DNA of 64,000 nt, from the NCBI RefSeq assembly GCF_014195095.1, contig NZ_JACIBC010000001.1, positions 248,001 through 312,000 of the forward strand, written 5' to 3'. A model generated the notes under the pieces. It was given only the letters and a program-made list of their open reading frames with translations, had not been told where the DNA came from and did no database searches. Both the position numbers and the translations under genes were made by a program. Of this stretch, positions 15,301 to 22,972 are shown piece by piece. This stretch comes from Rhizobium sp. BK602 (GTDB lineage: Bacteria > Pseudomonadota > Alphaproteobacteria > Rhizobiales > Rhizobiaceae). Every line of letters begins with the position of its first letter. The first letter of the stretch is position 1.

Positions 15301-17662
15301 AAGCCAGCCGTTTGCAATCGTAGCCGGTCAGCCATATCTGGCATCGGTGCAGGCAATCAGAACGTCTGGCACCAAGTTCGGATTGTGGATACGGGTTCAT
15401 TGGCTGGGTGCAGACGGTAATCTTCTCAGCCCTGATACCTACGTCACAATCTGTTCCTATGGCACGGCTGATGGGGGAACGGCGGACGGGGTTCAGACCT
15501 TTACCGCTAACATCACGCCGCCAGCGACGGCTTATGGAGCCGTCATCAAAGGGTACATCCATCGCACCTATACTGACGGCAATGTCTCGATCGGCGGTCT
15601 AAGCTGGCTGCGCCGGCAAACCGCATCCCTGATCGTTGACGGCTCTGTCATCGCGTCGAAGATCGCCGCCGACGCGGTGACAGCCACAGCAATCGCAACC
15701 GGCGCAGTCACGGCCGATGCCATTGCGGCTAATGCAGTGACCGCCGGCAAGATCGCTGCGAACGCCGTCACGGCGGGTACGATCGCGGCCGGGGCTGTCT
15801 CAGCCTCACAGATTGCTGCAGACGCAATCACCTCGGATAAGCTTGCTTCCAATTCCGTCACTACGGATGCTCTGGCGGTCGGCTCCGGCAAGAACCTTCT
15901 GCAGAATGCGAGCTTCTCTGCCGGTATGGACTGCTGGACTTATGGATCAAGCGGGACTGTCCCCAGCCTGTCCGTTAGAATTCGGACCACCTCAGAGACC
16001 TATGCGGGAAAGAACAACCCCACCTTGATGGTGTTTCAGAACAGCGGCCCGACCTCAGGCAGCTATTATACCGACGTACGCTGGCTGCGCTCGGATGCTG
16101 ACACGCTGGCTGTCGACAACCTCAAATACGGCGTGTCCTGCACGGCAGGTGAAACGCTGGAGGCGACCGCCTACGTTTCGGCCCATCGTTGCATCGTCGA
16201 CCTTCGCATCGAGTGGCGCACTTCCGATGGTTCGGTGGTGAGCTATGCCGGCCCTTCATCTAACAGCGCGAACTCATCTAGCTCGACTGACCCTGATACC
16301 TGGCCGCGTCTTCGTGTAGCAGGAGTTGCGCCTACCGGGAGTGTGTGCGCGGGCGTCCATATCCGCAAGCGTGACACGAACAGCGGCTCGACGGACAGCT
16401 ACATGTTTGTAAACAAACCGATGCTGTGCCGCATCCCGGCCGGGGCTACGGAGGCGACGCCCTGGAGCAACGGGGATAGTGTCCTCATCACCGCTGGTGG
16501 CATCGTCGCCAGCGCCGTCACCGCCAATGCGATCGCCGCCAATGCAGTGACGGCTGGGAAGATTGCCGCAAATGCCGTCACGGCGGGCACCATTGCGGCT
16601 GGCGCTGTGACCGCCGCCACTATCGCTGCCGGCACGATCACCGGCGACAAGCTCGCTGCCAATACCATCGGTGCGGCACAAATCGCGGCCAATTCGATCA
16701 CCGCCAAGTCGCTCATTCTGACCGACTTCAGCAATATTGTCGATAATGGCTGGTCTCAGGGCGATCTCACGAGCTGGACGGTTACGGGGCAGTTATCCTA
16801 TGCGAATGATGCGAGTCAGGGGGACGCGTCGGGCTGGATACTCGGCGCGAATGGCGTGTTCTGCGCGGTCTCCCAGTTCTACCCGGTCGTGCCTGGCCAA
16901 CAATACGCGTTTGAAGTCTGGGTGAAGAATTCTGACGGGACCTACGCCGCCGTCGTCTACGCCTGCACCAAGGGGGCATCCTCTGAAACGATCACGTATA
17001 CCCAAGCCGCAGCGACCTCGACGATGGGGTCATGGGTATTGCTTCGGGGAAAGGTGACGATACCCAGCGGCCAAACGCGCTGCGCCATGGGTCTCCAGAT
17101 CGGCCGTCCCTCTACCGGCGGGGCTGGAGCGCTTTGGTCGCGTCCGATGATGCGCAAAGCCATCAATGCCGAGTTGATCGTTGACGGTGCCGTCACCGCC
17201 AATGCGATCGCCGCGAATGCCATCAGCGCAGGGATGATACAGGCCGGCGCGATCAGTACCGACAAGCTCGTGGTGGGCGGCGTCGACTACACCCGCATCG
17301 CCAAAAATAGCATTGGTCAGCGGCGAACTCAGGGAATTAGCGCCGGCCCATGGGGGGACGGCACGCTGCGCACGATCTATACCTGGTCGATCAATAACGA
17401 CAATCCGAGCGCAGTTCTGACGGGCTTCACAGTCACCCTCTATACGAACGCCAGCTCAGGCACCGGTCATATGTATCTGATCAACACGACGACTGGTACG
17501 CAATTGCTGGACCTGACTGTGAGTGCACCGGGCACGAACACCTATGCCTACAACATGATCATGGAAGATGTCGCGTCGGCCGGCGTGCATAGCTATGCCA
17601 TTCAGGTCGCGGCTCTGACCACGGTCTCAGGCATCCTCTATCAATCCTGGACACTTAGATAG
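12350..17662 (+). CDS. Phage tail tip/fibre protein with lectin-like modules and short repeats
   Basis: The 1770-residue protein is the host-recognition structure at the tail end. Residues 1-23 look like a signal peptide (KYLILLLNVLGFWLM...AHA), followed by a hydrophobic helix region to ~60, then a tail-tip (protein J-like) domain to ~525. A fibronectin III-like segment lies at about 545-645. From ~650 on, short imperfect repeats of the kind AxAVTAxxIAAxA alternate with three larger domains at about residues 925-1095, 1180-1375 and 1455-1605. Each begins with an NLLQN/NLIPDN/NIVDNG-type motif and has beta-sandwich character, as in carbohydrate-binding modules. A 78-codon unit is duplicated at 14531. 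The C-terminal ~130 residues are a distinct beta domain. The preceding 105 bases hold only a 21-codon frame overlapping its start. Confidence 0.75.
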   Translation: MKYLILLLNVLGFWLMADAAHAEPISLAISAISGFLTSIGAIGKLVLTVALNVGLSLIEKALAKKEQPRQAGTKLEISMGDDHPMSFVMGSYATAGRRKYAGTWGEDGKTPNAYFTDVIEIGSLPNHAGERGLTSVWIDDQEVGVLWEEPHPDGRGFPVAQYRVGSKDYLWIRFLDGTQSAPDAFLTAKFGSEPDRPWKSTMIGLGCQIVILTARYNTDLFSGVPAGLYQPHPVRLYDLRKDSSVGGSGVHRWTDPSTWEASSNPAVMIYNLARGVYYGSEWVYGGQNIAAFCLPAASWMAAANACDAPVTLDGGASEPAFRAGYDIQCDQQPLDVISELLKGCNGRMAEVGGIFKMLVGAPGGAVYSFSDDDIIVTEEQDYQPFPTLSDTYNAIEATYPEPTEKWATKDAPGRYNTDLETEDGNRRLPAQIELPAVPFANQVQRVGLAMIQDYRRFRVHQISLPPDAYPLEPNDVVSWSSARNGYAEKKFLVVKVEPQPNFLVVVTLKEVDPADYDWHSGLQLPTATGWIGPITPPSQPMTGWAVEPATVKDAGGIDRRPAIKISCAADMDDVERVWVQVRLKETSDVVFDSDSTRYQSPFSWIISGQWMLPDTDYEVRGRYIPKSTRATDWSTWLTVKTPNILISTADVLDNSITANKIADAAVIASKIMDEAVTNLKLADAAVSTAKLQVSAVTAEVLANSAVISSKLADGAVTAAKLADAMIEATKFASTIKPVEIVSALPATGNVEGRTVYLTTDDKLYRYTGSAWTAAVAAVDVSGTLVSSQIADGAITNSKLAALAIDATKFASTIKPVEIVSTLPTSDNVEGRTVYLTTDDKLYRYTGSAWTAATAATDIAGQIVGTQISDGAISTPKLAAGSVTANALAAGAVTADKIAANTITAGQIAAGAIGATQIAANAVTAKSLVLQDWENLIPDNQMQSSASWPVLTNSVVNPATSQAFTSKGAIDYGYVSGSSYVQILQSQPFAIVAGQPYLASVQAIRTSGTKFGLWIRVHWLGADGNLLSPDTYVTICSYGTADGGTADGVQTFTANITPPATAYGAVIKGYIHRTYTDGNVSIGGLSWLRRQTASLIVDGSVIASKIAADAVTATAIATGAVTADAIAANAVTAGKIAANAVTAGTIAAGAVSASQIAADAITSDKLASNSVTTDALAVGSGKNLLQNASFSAGMDCWTYGSSGTVPSLSVRIRTTSETYAGKNNPTLMVFQNSGPTSGSYYTDVRWLRSDADTLAVDNLKYGVSCTAGETLEATAYVSAHRCIVDLRIEWRTSDGSVVSYAGPSSNSANSSSSTDPDTWPRLRVAGVAPTGSVCAGVHIRKRDTNSGSTDSYMFVNKPMLCRIPAGATEATPWSNGDSVLITAGGIVASAVTANAIAANAVTAGKIAANAVTAGTIAAGAVTAATIAAGTITGDKLAANTIGAAQIAANSITAKSLILTDFSNIVDNGWSQGDLTSWTVTGQLSYANDASQGDASGWILGANGVFCAVSQFYPVVPGQQYAFEVWVKNSDGTYAAVVYACTKGASSETITYTQAAATSTMGSWVLLRGKVTIPSGQTRCAMGLQIGRPSTGGAGALWSRPMMRKAINAELIVDGAVTANAIAANAISAGMIQAGAISTDKLVVGGVDYTRIAKNSIGQRRTQGISAGPWGDGTLRTIYTWSINNDNPSAVLTGFTVTLYTNASSGTGHMYLINTTTGTQLLDLTVSAPGTNTYAYNMIMEDVASAGVHSYAIQVAALTTVSGILYQSWTLR
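14531..14960 (+). repeat. Tandem 78-codon duplication within the tail fibre gene
   Basis: Two copies offset by exactly 234 bases start at 14531 and 14765. Both encode ATKFASTIKPVEIVS, then NVEGRTVYLTTDDKLYRYTG and SAWTAA. The copies differ by scattered, mostly third-position changes and a few replacements (ALPATG versus TLPTSD), so the duplication is not very recent. The repeat lies in the shaft before the first lectin-like module and probably changes fibre length. Confidence 0.8.
15650..16715 (+). repeat. Dispersed decapeptide-type repeat arrays between fibre domains
   Basis: Arrays at about 15650-15870 and 16500-16715, with shorter ones near 14960-15120 and 17190-17260, encode runs of a roughly ten-residue unit of the form AITAxxIAAN/G. 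The two main arrays share a long run of the same units in the same order (NAVTAGKIAANAVTAGTIAA in both). They separate the lectin-like domains and may form a triple-stranded coiled or beta-type shaft. Similarity at DNA level makes recombination between arrays possible. Confidence 0.7.
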
Positions 17663-17671
17663 GAGACCGCG

Positions 17672-18325
17672 ATGTATCGCATCGACACCATGTATGACCC
17701 GATGGTCGAGGCGCTGTTGGCGGCCCGATCGGAGGGCAAGACCGAGCGCTGGATGGCCGCCGCAGCCTTCTGGCTCGGCCGGCAGCAGATCTACAACGTC
17801 GCGGATTTCTGGCTTGCGCTTGCCGCCAAGATCACTTCCGGCTTAGTCGAAGCCGACAAGGATGCGATCCTCGACCAACTCAGCAACAAGGAAGCAGCCT
17901 TGGTCAGCGCGGCCGGCGATTGGCCGGAGACGCCGGAAACCCTGCTCGCCATCGTCGCAGGCTGGTCTCCGGAGCCGATCGCTGTCGATCTCTACGCCTA
18001 TGCCGCAACGAAGCGCTATGCCGTCGAAACGGGCGGTATCGTCCTCAATGGCATGTCGATTATGACAGATCGTGCCAGCCAGGCGCTGATTACCGGCGCC
18101 TATAACTATGTGACGGCCAATCCGGACGTGGCCGTGCAGTTCAAGACGAGCGGCGGCAGCTTCGTCGAGTTGACGGCCGCGCAGATGACGGCTGTCGCCA
18201 ATGCGGTCGCCGCGCATGTACAGGCGAGTTTCGCGGCTGAAGGCGAGGTTGATCGGCAGACTGTCGCCGGAGCGATTACCAAGGCGGCGGAGATCGACGC
18301 CTTCGCGTGGCCGTCGAATTCGTAA
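17672..18325 (+). CDS. DUF4376-containing phage protein, possible fibre-associated protein
   Basis: The 217-residue protein starts at ATG 17672 behind AGGAGACCGCG. The C-terminal half matches the DUF4376 pattern: YAATKRYAVETGGIVLNGMSI, then TDRASQALITGAYNYVTANP, then a VELTAAQMTAVANAVAAHVQA helix. Such proteins are encoded next to tail fibres and are thought to help fibre assembly or attach to it. The N-terminal half (MVEALLAARSEGKTERWMAAAAFWLGRQQIYNVADFWLALAA) is helical and not recognised. The next small gene follows within 12 bases. Confidence 0.7.
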   Translation: MYRIDTMYDPMVEALLAARSEGKTERWMAAAAFWLGRQQIYNVADFWLALAAKITSGLVEADKDAILDQLSNKEAALVSAAGDWPETPETLLAIVAGWSPEPIAVDLYAYAATKRYAVETGGIVLNGMSIMTDRASQALITGAYNYVTANPDVAVQFKTSGGSFVELTAAQMTAVANAVAAHVQASFAAEGEVDRQTVAGAITKAAEIDAFAWPSNS

Positions 18326-18336
18326 GGAGAGCCGTG

Positions 18337-18561
18337 ATGTCCAGCCTCACAGCGTCCCTCAAGAAACAGAACGAGTTTCTGCAAGGCGAGGTCGAGCGCT
18401 TCGCCAATGCCGTCGATAGCCTCGCCGCCCAGCTTGCCGAAGCGCAAAATCGGATCAAGGCGCTCGAGGTACCGGGATCGGAAGTGGTTCCGGCCGAACC
18501 TGATGTGACCGCCGAAGATAAACCTGCCGCCTTCGCCAGGCCTGCACGTCACCGGCGCTAG
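18337..18561 (+). CDS. Small coiled-coil phage protein, unknown function
   Basis: From ATG 18337, with AAGGAGA at 18324-18330, the gene encodes 74 residues. A GTG at 18334 is also possible. Residues 1-45 form a likely coiled coil (KKQNEFLQGEVERFANAV, then LAAQLAEAQNRIKALE), followed by an acidic Pro-rich linker and a basic end (ARPARHRR). The place between a fibre-associated gene and the endolysin suggests a tail or lysis accessory. A short GC hairpin follows. No family recognised. Confidence 0.6.
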   Translation: MSSLTASLKKQNEFLQGEVERFANAVDSLAAQLAEAQNRIKALEVPGSEVVPAEPDVTAEDKPAAFARPARHRR

Positions 18562-18579
18562 ACCAGCCGTTCAAACGCA

Positions 18580-18594
18580 CCCGCCATGGGCGGG
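18580..18594 (+). terminator. Short GC hairpin before the endolysin gene
   Basis: CCCGCC at 18580-18585 pairs with GGCGGG at 18589-18594 over a 3-base loop and is followed by CTTCTCTTC. This is the form of a weak intrinsic terminator separating the tail genes from the lysis genes. The stem is only 6 bp and the T-run is interrupted, so read-through is likely. Confidence 0.5.
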
Positions 18595-18620
18595 CTTCTC
18601 TTCATCAAGGATCAGAATCA

Positions 18621-19253
18621 ATGAACCACGCGAAGTTCTTCGCGGCGGTACGCTTGTCGTTGTTCGCCGGGCGCCTGTCGCAAAACAAGGTCAATGGCAT
18701 GGAGACCATCCTTGACGTATGGGAGGCCTTGCCCTTCGATGCGCGATGGCTGGCCTATATGCTGGCGACTGCCCTTCACGAGACGGATGCGACCATGTGC
18801 GCCGTCTCGGAAAATCTGAACTATTCGGCGGCTGGCCTTCGCACCACATTCCCGAAATACTTCACGGCGGCTCAGGCGACTGCTTACGCGCGACAACCGG
18901 AGCGTATCGCCAATCGCGCCTATGGAAGCCGCATGGGCAATGGCAACGAGGCCAGCGGCGATGGCTGGCGCTATCGTGGTCGTGGTCTGGTGCAGATCAC
19001 TGGCCGCGACAACTATGAAAAATACGGGATCGCGAATGATCCTGACAAAGCGCTTGATCCGGTCAAGACGGTCGAGATCCTGTTCGATGGCATGATCAAT
19101 GGCCGATTTACCGGCAAGAGGCTCGCCGATTTCTTTTCCGCGACAACGGCCGATTGGTATGGCGCGCGCAAAGTCATCAACGGCACGGACCGTGCCGATG
19201 AAATCGCCGGCTACGCCAGGAAGTTCGCTGCTGCGCTCGAGAGCGCTCGCTAA
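18621..19253 (+). CDS. GH19 chitinase-like endolysin
   Basis: The 210-residue product fits GH19-type lysozyme-like endolysins that cleave peptidoglycan to release phage. Key features are the ATALHETDATM segment with the likely catalytic Glu at residue ~53, AGLRTTFPKYFT near residue 70, GWRYRGRGLVQITGRDNYEKYG around 115-135 (a GH19/lysozyme hallmark), and a C-terminal WYGARKVINGTDRADEIAGYA. No signal peptide is visible, so it would need a holin. Two small membrane proteins follow. Length and motif order are normal for the family. Confidence 0.8.
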   Translation: MNHAKFFAAVRLSLFAGRLSQNKVNGMETILDVWEALPFDARWLAYMLATALHETDATMCAVSENLNYSAAGLRTTFPKYFTAAQATAYARQPERIANRAYGSRMGNGNEASGDGWRYRGRGLVQITGRDNYEKYGIANDPDKALDPVKTVEILFDGMINGRFTGKRLADFFSATTADWYGARKVINGTDRADEIAGYARKFAAALESAR

Positions 19254-19501
19254 ACCACGACGCGCCATTCTCGATTTTACCTTCCTCCAGACGGGCTTCG
19301 CATCACCGGTGCAAATGTTGCGTCTTCTCGCCTGCACGAAGCATGAGCCAGACGACAAGATCTTTCGGCGCTTCGCTCTGCATATCGCATTCACCGCTAT
19401 CGACGCTTTAGCCTGCATGTTCGACCCCGGTCGTCATATCGGCGTGTTCTATGCTTGACGGCGGAAAACGGAATTCATTCCGAAATGAAAGGGATCAATA
19501 A

Positions 19502-19753
19502 GTGCTCAATACCAACACCATTCATAACGTGCTGAATATTCTTATCAGCCTGTCTGCGCTCTTCGTTGCCGTCCTGCTTGCCACTGGCTGCTCTCAATTT
19601 AGCGACGGCATGCTGGAATGCTCGCAGTCCTTCCTCAGCCCGCAGATCACTGCTTTCGTAATTGCGGGACTCTCCGCATTGAAGGTGGCCATCAACGTCG
19701 TTCGGGATGGACTGTCGGGTCTGGTGAAACCCCAGCCACCGGTCAGCAAATAA
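19502..19753 (+). CDS. Small membrane protein of the lysis module, holin-like
   Basis: Starting at GTG 19502, this 83-residue protein has two hydrophobic helices: residues ~10-30 (LNILISLSALFVAVLLATG) and ~47-66 (ITAFVIAGLSALKVAINVV), then a short Pro/Lys tail. A Cys in LLATGC could act as a lipobox, which would instead suggest a spanin-like lipoprotein. It follows the endolysin by 248 bases and lies 5' of another membrane protein, consistent with the lysis module. Small size, two helices and a charged tail fit a class II holin. Which of the two neighbours is the holin cannot be decided from sequence. Confidence 0.55.
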   Translation: MLNTNTIHNVLNILISLSALFVAVLLATGCSQFSDGMLECSQSFLSPQITAFVIAGLSALKVAINVVRDGLSGLVKPQPPVSK

Positions 19754-19825
19754 GTTTGCTCGTTCGGCCAGCCGGGGGCCGGCGATGGTTCTTTTGACGA
19801 CATGTTGAGTATGAAGAGGCGATTG

Positions 19826-20155
19826 ATGGCGATTAACGAGTTTCTCGATGCCTTGGGCATCAAGGCGGGTGTCGTTATTGCCGGTCTCTCCGGTGGTATT
19901 TTGCGAGGACTGTCACGACGTCGATATACCACCCGCGAAATGGTTGCGTCGCCGATTTGTGGGGCCCTTGCCGCCGCCTATCTGACGGAGCCGGCATTAT
20001 ATTATTTGCGAGTTATCAACTGGCCGCTGCCTCAGAAAGATGTTGCTGCGATGAATGCCACGGCCTTCGTGGTCGGCGTCTGTGCCATGTGGATCGCCGA
20101 TCTGCTCTTCGATACGATCTCGCGTTGGATCAGAGGCGGTCGGGCTCTTCCATAG
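19826..20155 (+). CDS. Phage membrane protein of the lysis module (second holin-like)
   Basis: ATG 19826 is preceded by AAGAGG at 19814-19819, a better start than 19802. The 110-residue protein has hydrophobic segments at about residues 12-28 (GIKAGVVIAGLSGGILRG), 47-62 and 78-95 (ATAFVVGVCAMWIADLLF), with a basic RRRYTTRE loop between. Size and topology fit phage holin-like proteins. It is the last gene before the strong terminator at 20191, so it marks the right end of the phage late transcript. Confidence 0.6.
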   Translation: MAINEFLDALGIKAGVVIAGLSGGILRGLSRRRYTTREMVASPICGALAAAYLTEPALYYLRVINWPLPQKDVAAMNATAFVVGVCAMWIADLLFDTISRWIRGGRALP

Positions 20156-20190
20156 CTCGCGTCCATATCGGTTTGCGATCGACTGTTGCC

Positions 20191-20222
20191 CGCCCTCTCC
20201 TGTACAGGAGAGGGCGTTTTTT
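20191..20222 (+). terminator. Strong intrinsic terminator at the end of the prophage late operon
   Basis: CGCCCTCTCCTGT at 20191-20203 is followed directly by its perfect reverse complement (20204-20216) and by six T residues (20217-20222). The 11-bp usable stem with a TGTA loop and T-run is a textbook rho-independent terminator. It comes 35 bases after the last phage gene and about 180 bases before the first chromosomal gene. Confidence 0.9.
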
Positions 20223-20403
20223 GCGTTTTCTGTCTCGAGAATCATCCTGTCCGGTCGAGCCAATCGTGAAAATTTGCAGGCTAAGTCACCGCTTCCCATC
20301 GCCAAGTGTGATGACTTCATCTGAACTAATCATTTTCGTCGCAGATTGTGGACTGATAATAGTCATGCCGATACTAGGACATGGATGATGGAAGGTGCCT
20401 GCG
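20223..20403. other. Probable right prophage boundary region (no gene, att site not identified)
   Basis: After the phage terminator the sequence has no gene until the nitronate monooxygenase start. The phage right end should fall here, but the left end is outside the window, so the direct repeat that would define the attachment core cannot be compared. No tRNA end or CRISPR-like repeat is visible. The base composition becomes AT-richer around 20300-20390, which probably also holds the promoter of the next gene. Confidence 0.4.
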
Positions 20404-21489
20404 ATGAAACATTGGCCCGATACCCGAATTCTTGATCTCTTCGGTATCGATCTACCCGTCATTCAAGCACCCATGGCTGGAGCAACGACGCCTGAGATGG
20501 TGATCGCGGTTAGCGAGGCGGGTGGCCTTGGGTCCTTGCCGAGTGCGCAGTACAGTGTCGAGCAACTACGGGCGGCATTGGATGAAATACGAGCCGCGAC
20601 GAAGCGGCCGATCAATGTGAATTTTTTCACCCACGTTGCACCGCAGCCCGATCCCGTACGGCTAATGGCATGGCGAGCACGGCTTGCGCCCTATTATGTC
20701 GAGGCCGGGCTCGACCCGTCTACGCCGGCTCCTGCAGGTGCAAGAGCTCCATTCGACCGCTTATTCTGTGAGGTTGTGGAAGCCTATCGGCCTGAAGTCG
20801 TCAGTTTTCATTTCGGGCTACCGGACCCGGAATTGATGAAACGGGTGGGGGCCACTGGGGCGAAGATCATTTCGTCGGCGACTACCGTGGCGGAGGCTCG
20901 CTGGCTCTCTGAGCGCGGCGTCGATGCCGTCATTGCCATGGGGTTCGAGGCGGGCGGTCACCGCGGCAGTTTCCTGACGGAAGATATGGCGACGCAGGTC
21001 GGCACGATGGCGCTGGTGCCACAGATTGTCGATGCGGTTGATGTTCCGGTTATCGCTGCGGGTGGTATTGCTGATGGGCGTGGCATTGCGGCTGCTTTTG
21101 CGCTCGGTGCCGCGGGCGTCCAGATAGGAACGAGCTATCTTTTCACGCCGGAGGCTAGAATTCCGCCGGTTCATCGTGCTGCGCTAGAACGTGCCGGCGA
21201 TGACAGCACGGCATTGACCAATGTCTTTACCGGGCGGCCGGCAAGAGGTGTGCTGAATCGCATCATGCGTGAGGTTGGGCCGCTCTCGGATCTGGCGCCT
21301 GCTTTTCCGACGGCGGGCGGCACATTGGCACCTCTCCGTGCCAAGGCAGAATCTTTCGGATCTGATGACTTCACCAATCTCTGGTCTGGCCAGGCGGCGA
21401 GGTTGGCGCAGCCTCTGCCATCGAGAAAGCTTACCGTCGCATTGGCGAATGACGCGCTCGCACGCATCAAACGATTGACGAATTGCTGA
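20404..21489 (+). CDS. Nitronate monooxygenase (2-nitropropane dioxygenase family)
   Basis: The 361-residue FMN-dependent TIM-barrel enzyme oxidises toxic nitronates such as propionate 3-nitronate. Visible family motifs are LPVIQAPMAGATTPEMVIAV near residue 17, SFHFGLPD near residue 130, a GFEAGGHRGSF motif near residue 180 that contacts flavin phosphate and the substrate, VPVIAAGGIADGRGI near 217 and GAAGVQIGTSYLFTPEA near 237. Start ATG 20404 has GGAAGG upstream; a GTG three codons earlier is less likely. The gene stands alone just after the prophage and was probably the first host gene beyond the insertion. Confidence 0.85.
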   Translation: MKHWPDTRILDLFGIDLPVIQAPMAGATTPEMVIAVSEAGGLGSLPSAQYSVEQLRAALDEIRAATKRPINVNFFTHVAPQPDPVRLMAWRARLAPYYVEAGLDPSTPAPAGARAPFDRLFCEVVEAYRPEVVSFHFGLPDPELMKRVGATGAKIISSATTVAEARWLSERGVDAVIAMGFEAGGHRGSFLTEDMATQVGTMALVPQIVDAVDVPVIAAGGIADGRGIAAAFALGAAGVQIGTSYLFTPEARIPPVHRAALERAGDDSTALTNVFTGRPARGVLNRIMREVGPLSDLAPAFPTAGGTLAPLRAKAESFGSDDFTNLWSGQAARLAQPLPSRKLTVALANDALARIKRLTNC

Positions 21490-21566
21490 TAGACCAAGTC
21501 TCATCTTTCTATTGACCGGGAGGTGGATTGGTGGAGAGCCGTGGAGGCGAAACAGGAGGAGATTTC

Positions 21567-22427
21567 ATGATTTCGGCGATGGATTTGACGGACCGTTTTG
21601 CCGTTTCCACATGGTCGCTGCATCGCGCGCTCGGCGGCACCTATCCCTATAGACCTGGTGGCACCCAAACGCCGGAGCGTCAGGCTACCTATGGGAACGG
21701 CTCGGTCGAACTGATCGATCTCCCCCGACAATTAGCCGAACATGGAATCTTCCGCATGGAAATCTGTTCGTTCCATCTGCCGAGCAGCTCGCCGGCTTAT
21801 ATTGCAAACTTGCGGCATGCCCTGGATGATGCGGGCGTTAAGGTGCAGACGCTGCTGATTGAAGATGGTGATCTCAGCAAACCGGAAACGGCCGAGCGCG
21901 ATGCAGAATGGATGGCGGGCTGGATCGATATCGCCGTTGCCCTTGGAGCGAAAAATATGCGCGTGATCGCGGGCAAGGAGTCTCCGACCGAGGAGGCTTT
22001 GAGCCGGGCGGAAATGCATCTCGGCCGTCTGGCCGACAGGATGAGCGGTTCCGGTGTGCGCCTCGTCGTCGAAAACTGGTTCGTATTGCTGCCGGGGCCA
22101 ACTGAAGTCAATCGCGTGCTCGATAATCTCAATGGCAGGCTTGGCCTCAACGGCGATTTCGGCAATTGGAGCGGCGAGGGCAAATATGCCGATTTGGCCA
22201 AAATCATGGGGCGTGCCGAACTTTGTCATGCCAAGGCGCATTATTCGGCAGCTGGTCTTGACGCTGAGGATTATGTTCGTTGCGTCGAACTTTCCAATGC
22301 CGCCGGTTACAAAGGCCCGTTCACGCTGATCTATGACTCTTCATTCCATGAAAATGAATGGTCGGGCATCTTGGAAGAACGGGATTGCATCGCCGCAGTA
22401 TTGGGGAAGACCGCGACTATAGGATAG
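21567..22427 (+). CDS. Xylose-isomerase-like TIM-barrel protein (sugar phosphate isomerase/epimerase family)
   Basis: Starting from ATG 21567, with AGGAGGA at 21554-21560, the product has 286 residues. The open frame reaches 13 codons further upstream without a better start. It fits the AP-endonuclease-2-like TIM-barrel family: FAVSTWSLHRALG at the start, EICSFHLPSSS near 60, a metal-binding VVENWF (Glu) near residue 172, LNGDFGNWSGEG with Asp, HAKAHYSA with His near 220, and a Glu in the final strand. These bind a divalent metal and sugars or related polyols. The substrate is unknown; neighbours do not help. It follows the monooxygenase gene by 77 bases on the same strand. Confidence 0.7.
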   Translation: MISAMDLTDRFAVSTWSLHRALGGTYPYRPGGTQTPERQATYGNGSVELIDLPRQLAEHGIFRMEICSFHLPSSSPAYIANLRHALDDAGVKVQTLLIEDGDLSKPETAERDAEWMAGWIDIAVALGAKNMRVIAGKESPTEEALSRAEMHLGRLADRMSGSGVRLVVENWFVLLPGPTEVNRVLDNLNGRLGLNGDFGNWSGEGKYADLAKIMGRAELCHAKAHYSAAGLDAEDYVRCVELSNAAGYKGPFTLIYDSSFHENEWSGILEERDCIAAVLGKTATIG

Positions 22428-22465
22428 CGTCTTCACAGACGTCGATTGCGGCCGTGCGCCTTGCC

Positions 22466-22753
22466 TCAATGAAATTCATGTTTATGCAGGGCGCCAAGCA
22501 ACTGATCTTGAGTCTGATAGCCAGCGTCATAGAGGCTGATCGCGATATTGGCTGCCGATAAGCCTTCTTGACTCTGCAGTTTGATGCTGCGTTCCGCGCA
22601 CCAAGCGTAGAGTGCGCCGGCAAGAATATCGACATCGTCGGGATAAAGGGGCGAGTTGACCATCATAGACATTCGCTGGACCAAGGGTAAAGGCTCGAAC
22701 TCGAGCGGGATGCTGCAGAGACTGCTTTGATTCCGGAAGTTTGCAATCAACAT
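22466..22753 (-). CDS. Small conserved-type protein of unknown function
   Basis: This 95-residue frame on the reverse strand has a compact C-terminal half: DDVDILAGALYAWCAERS, then LSAANIAISLYDAGYQTQD and LLGALHKHEF. This is a two- to three-helix unit with the look of a small soluble rhizobial protein. The N-terminal 28 residues are less convincing and a start at one of the Met codons at residues 28-31 is possible; no strong ribosome-binding site decides it. No known family is recognised. It converges on the TIM-barrel gene with a 38-base gap. Confidence 0.5.
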   Translation of the reverse strand: MLIANFRNQSSLCSIPLEFEPLPLVQRMSMMVNSPLYPDDVDILAGALYAWCAERSIKLQSQEGLSAANIAISLYDAGYQTQDQLLGALHKHEFH

Positions 22754-22828
22754 CGTGTGCCGGCGTTAACGCCCGCCTGATTTGATACAGCGCCGGTATC
22801 GTATTGGTACAAATATCCAGTCGAAGGG

Positions 22829-22972
22829 CTATTGTGGCCGCTGATCCGGCGCATGTAGTGCCGGGTTTTTGATTGCGTCCTTTTCACCATGCGGCTCGGC
22901 GAACAGCAGGGCGCCCAGCACGAGCGTGAGCGCCACCAGGATCAGCAACATGAACTTTGGCCTCGACGGCAT
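22829..22972 (-). CDS. 47-residue single-pass membrane protein, unknown function
   Basis: Found by reading the reverse strand: ATG at 22972-22970 shares a base with the stop of the upstream gene (TGATG) and the frame ends with TAG at 22829-22831. The product starts MPSRPKF, has one strongly hydrophobic helix at about residues 8-26 (MLLILVALTLVLGALLF), and ends with a polar Pro/Asp/Gln tail. The positively charged N-terminus suggests N-in topology. The start-stop overlap argues that it is truly translated, coupled to the 98-residue gene before it. No family is recognised. Confidence 0.55.
   Translation of the reverse strand: MPSRPKFMLLILVALTLVLGALLFAEPHGEKDAIKNPALHAPDQRPQ

Noticed and set aside
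15650..16715. Repeat arrays considered as a CRISPR array
   Set aside because: The repeats are in-frame, short, imperfect and part of a continuous coding sequence; there are no spacers of constant length.
19315..19458. Possible 47-codon gene between endolysin and first holin-like gene
   Set aside because: No ribosome-binding site, no overlap with neighbours and no distinctive sequence; it may simply be non-coding.
20223..20403. tRNA gene as phage attachment target
   Set aside because: No cloverleaf-like sequence or GTTCRANYC-type T-loop block is visible in the region.
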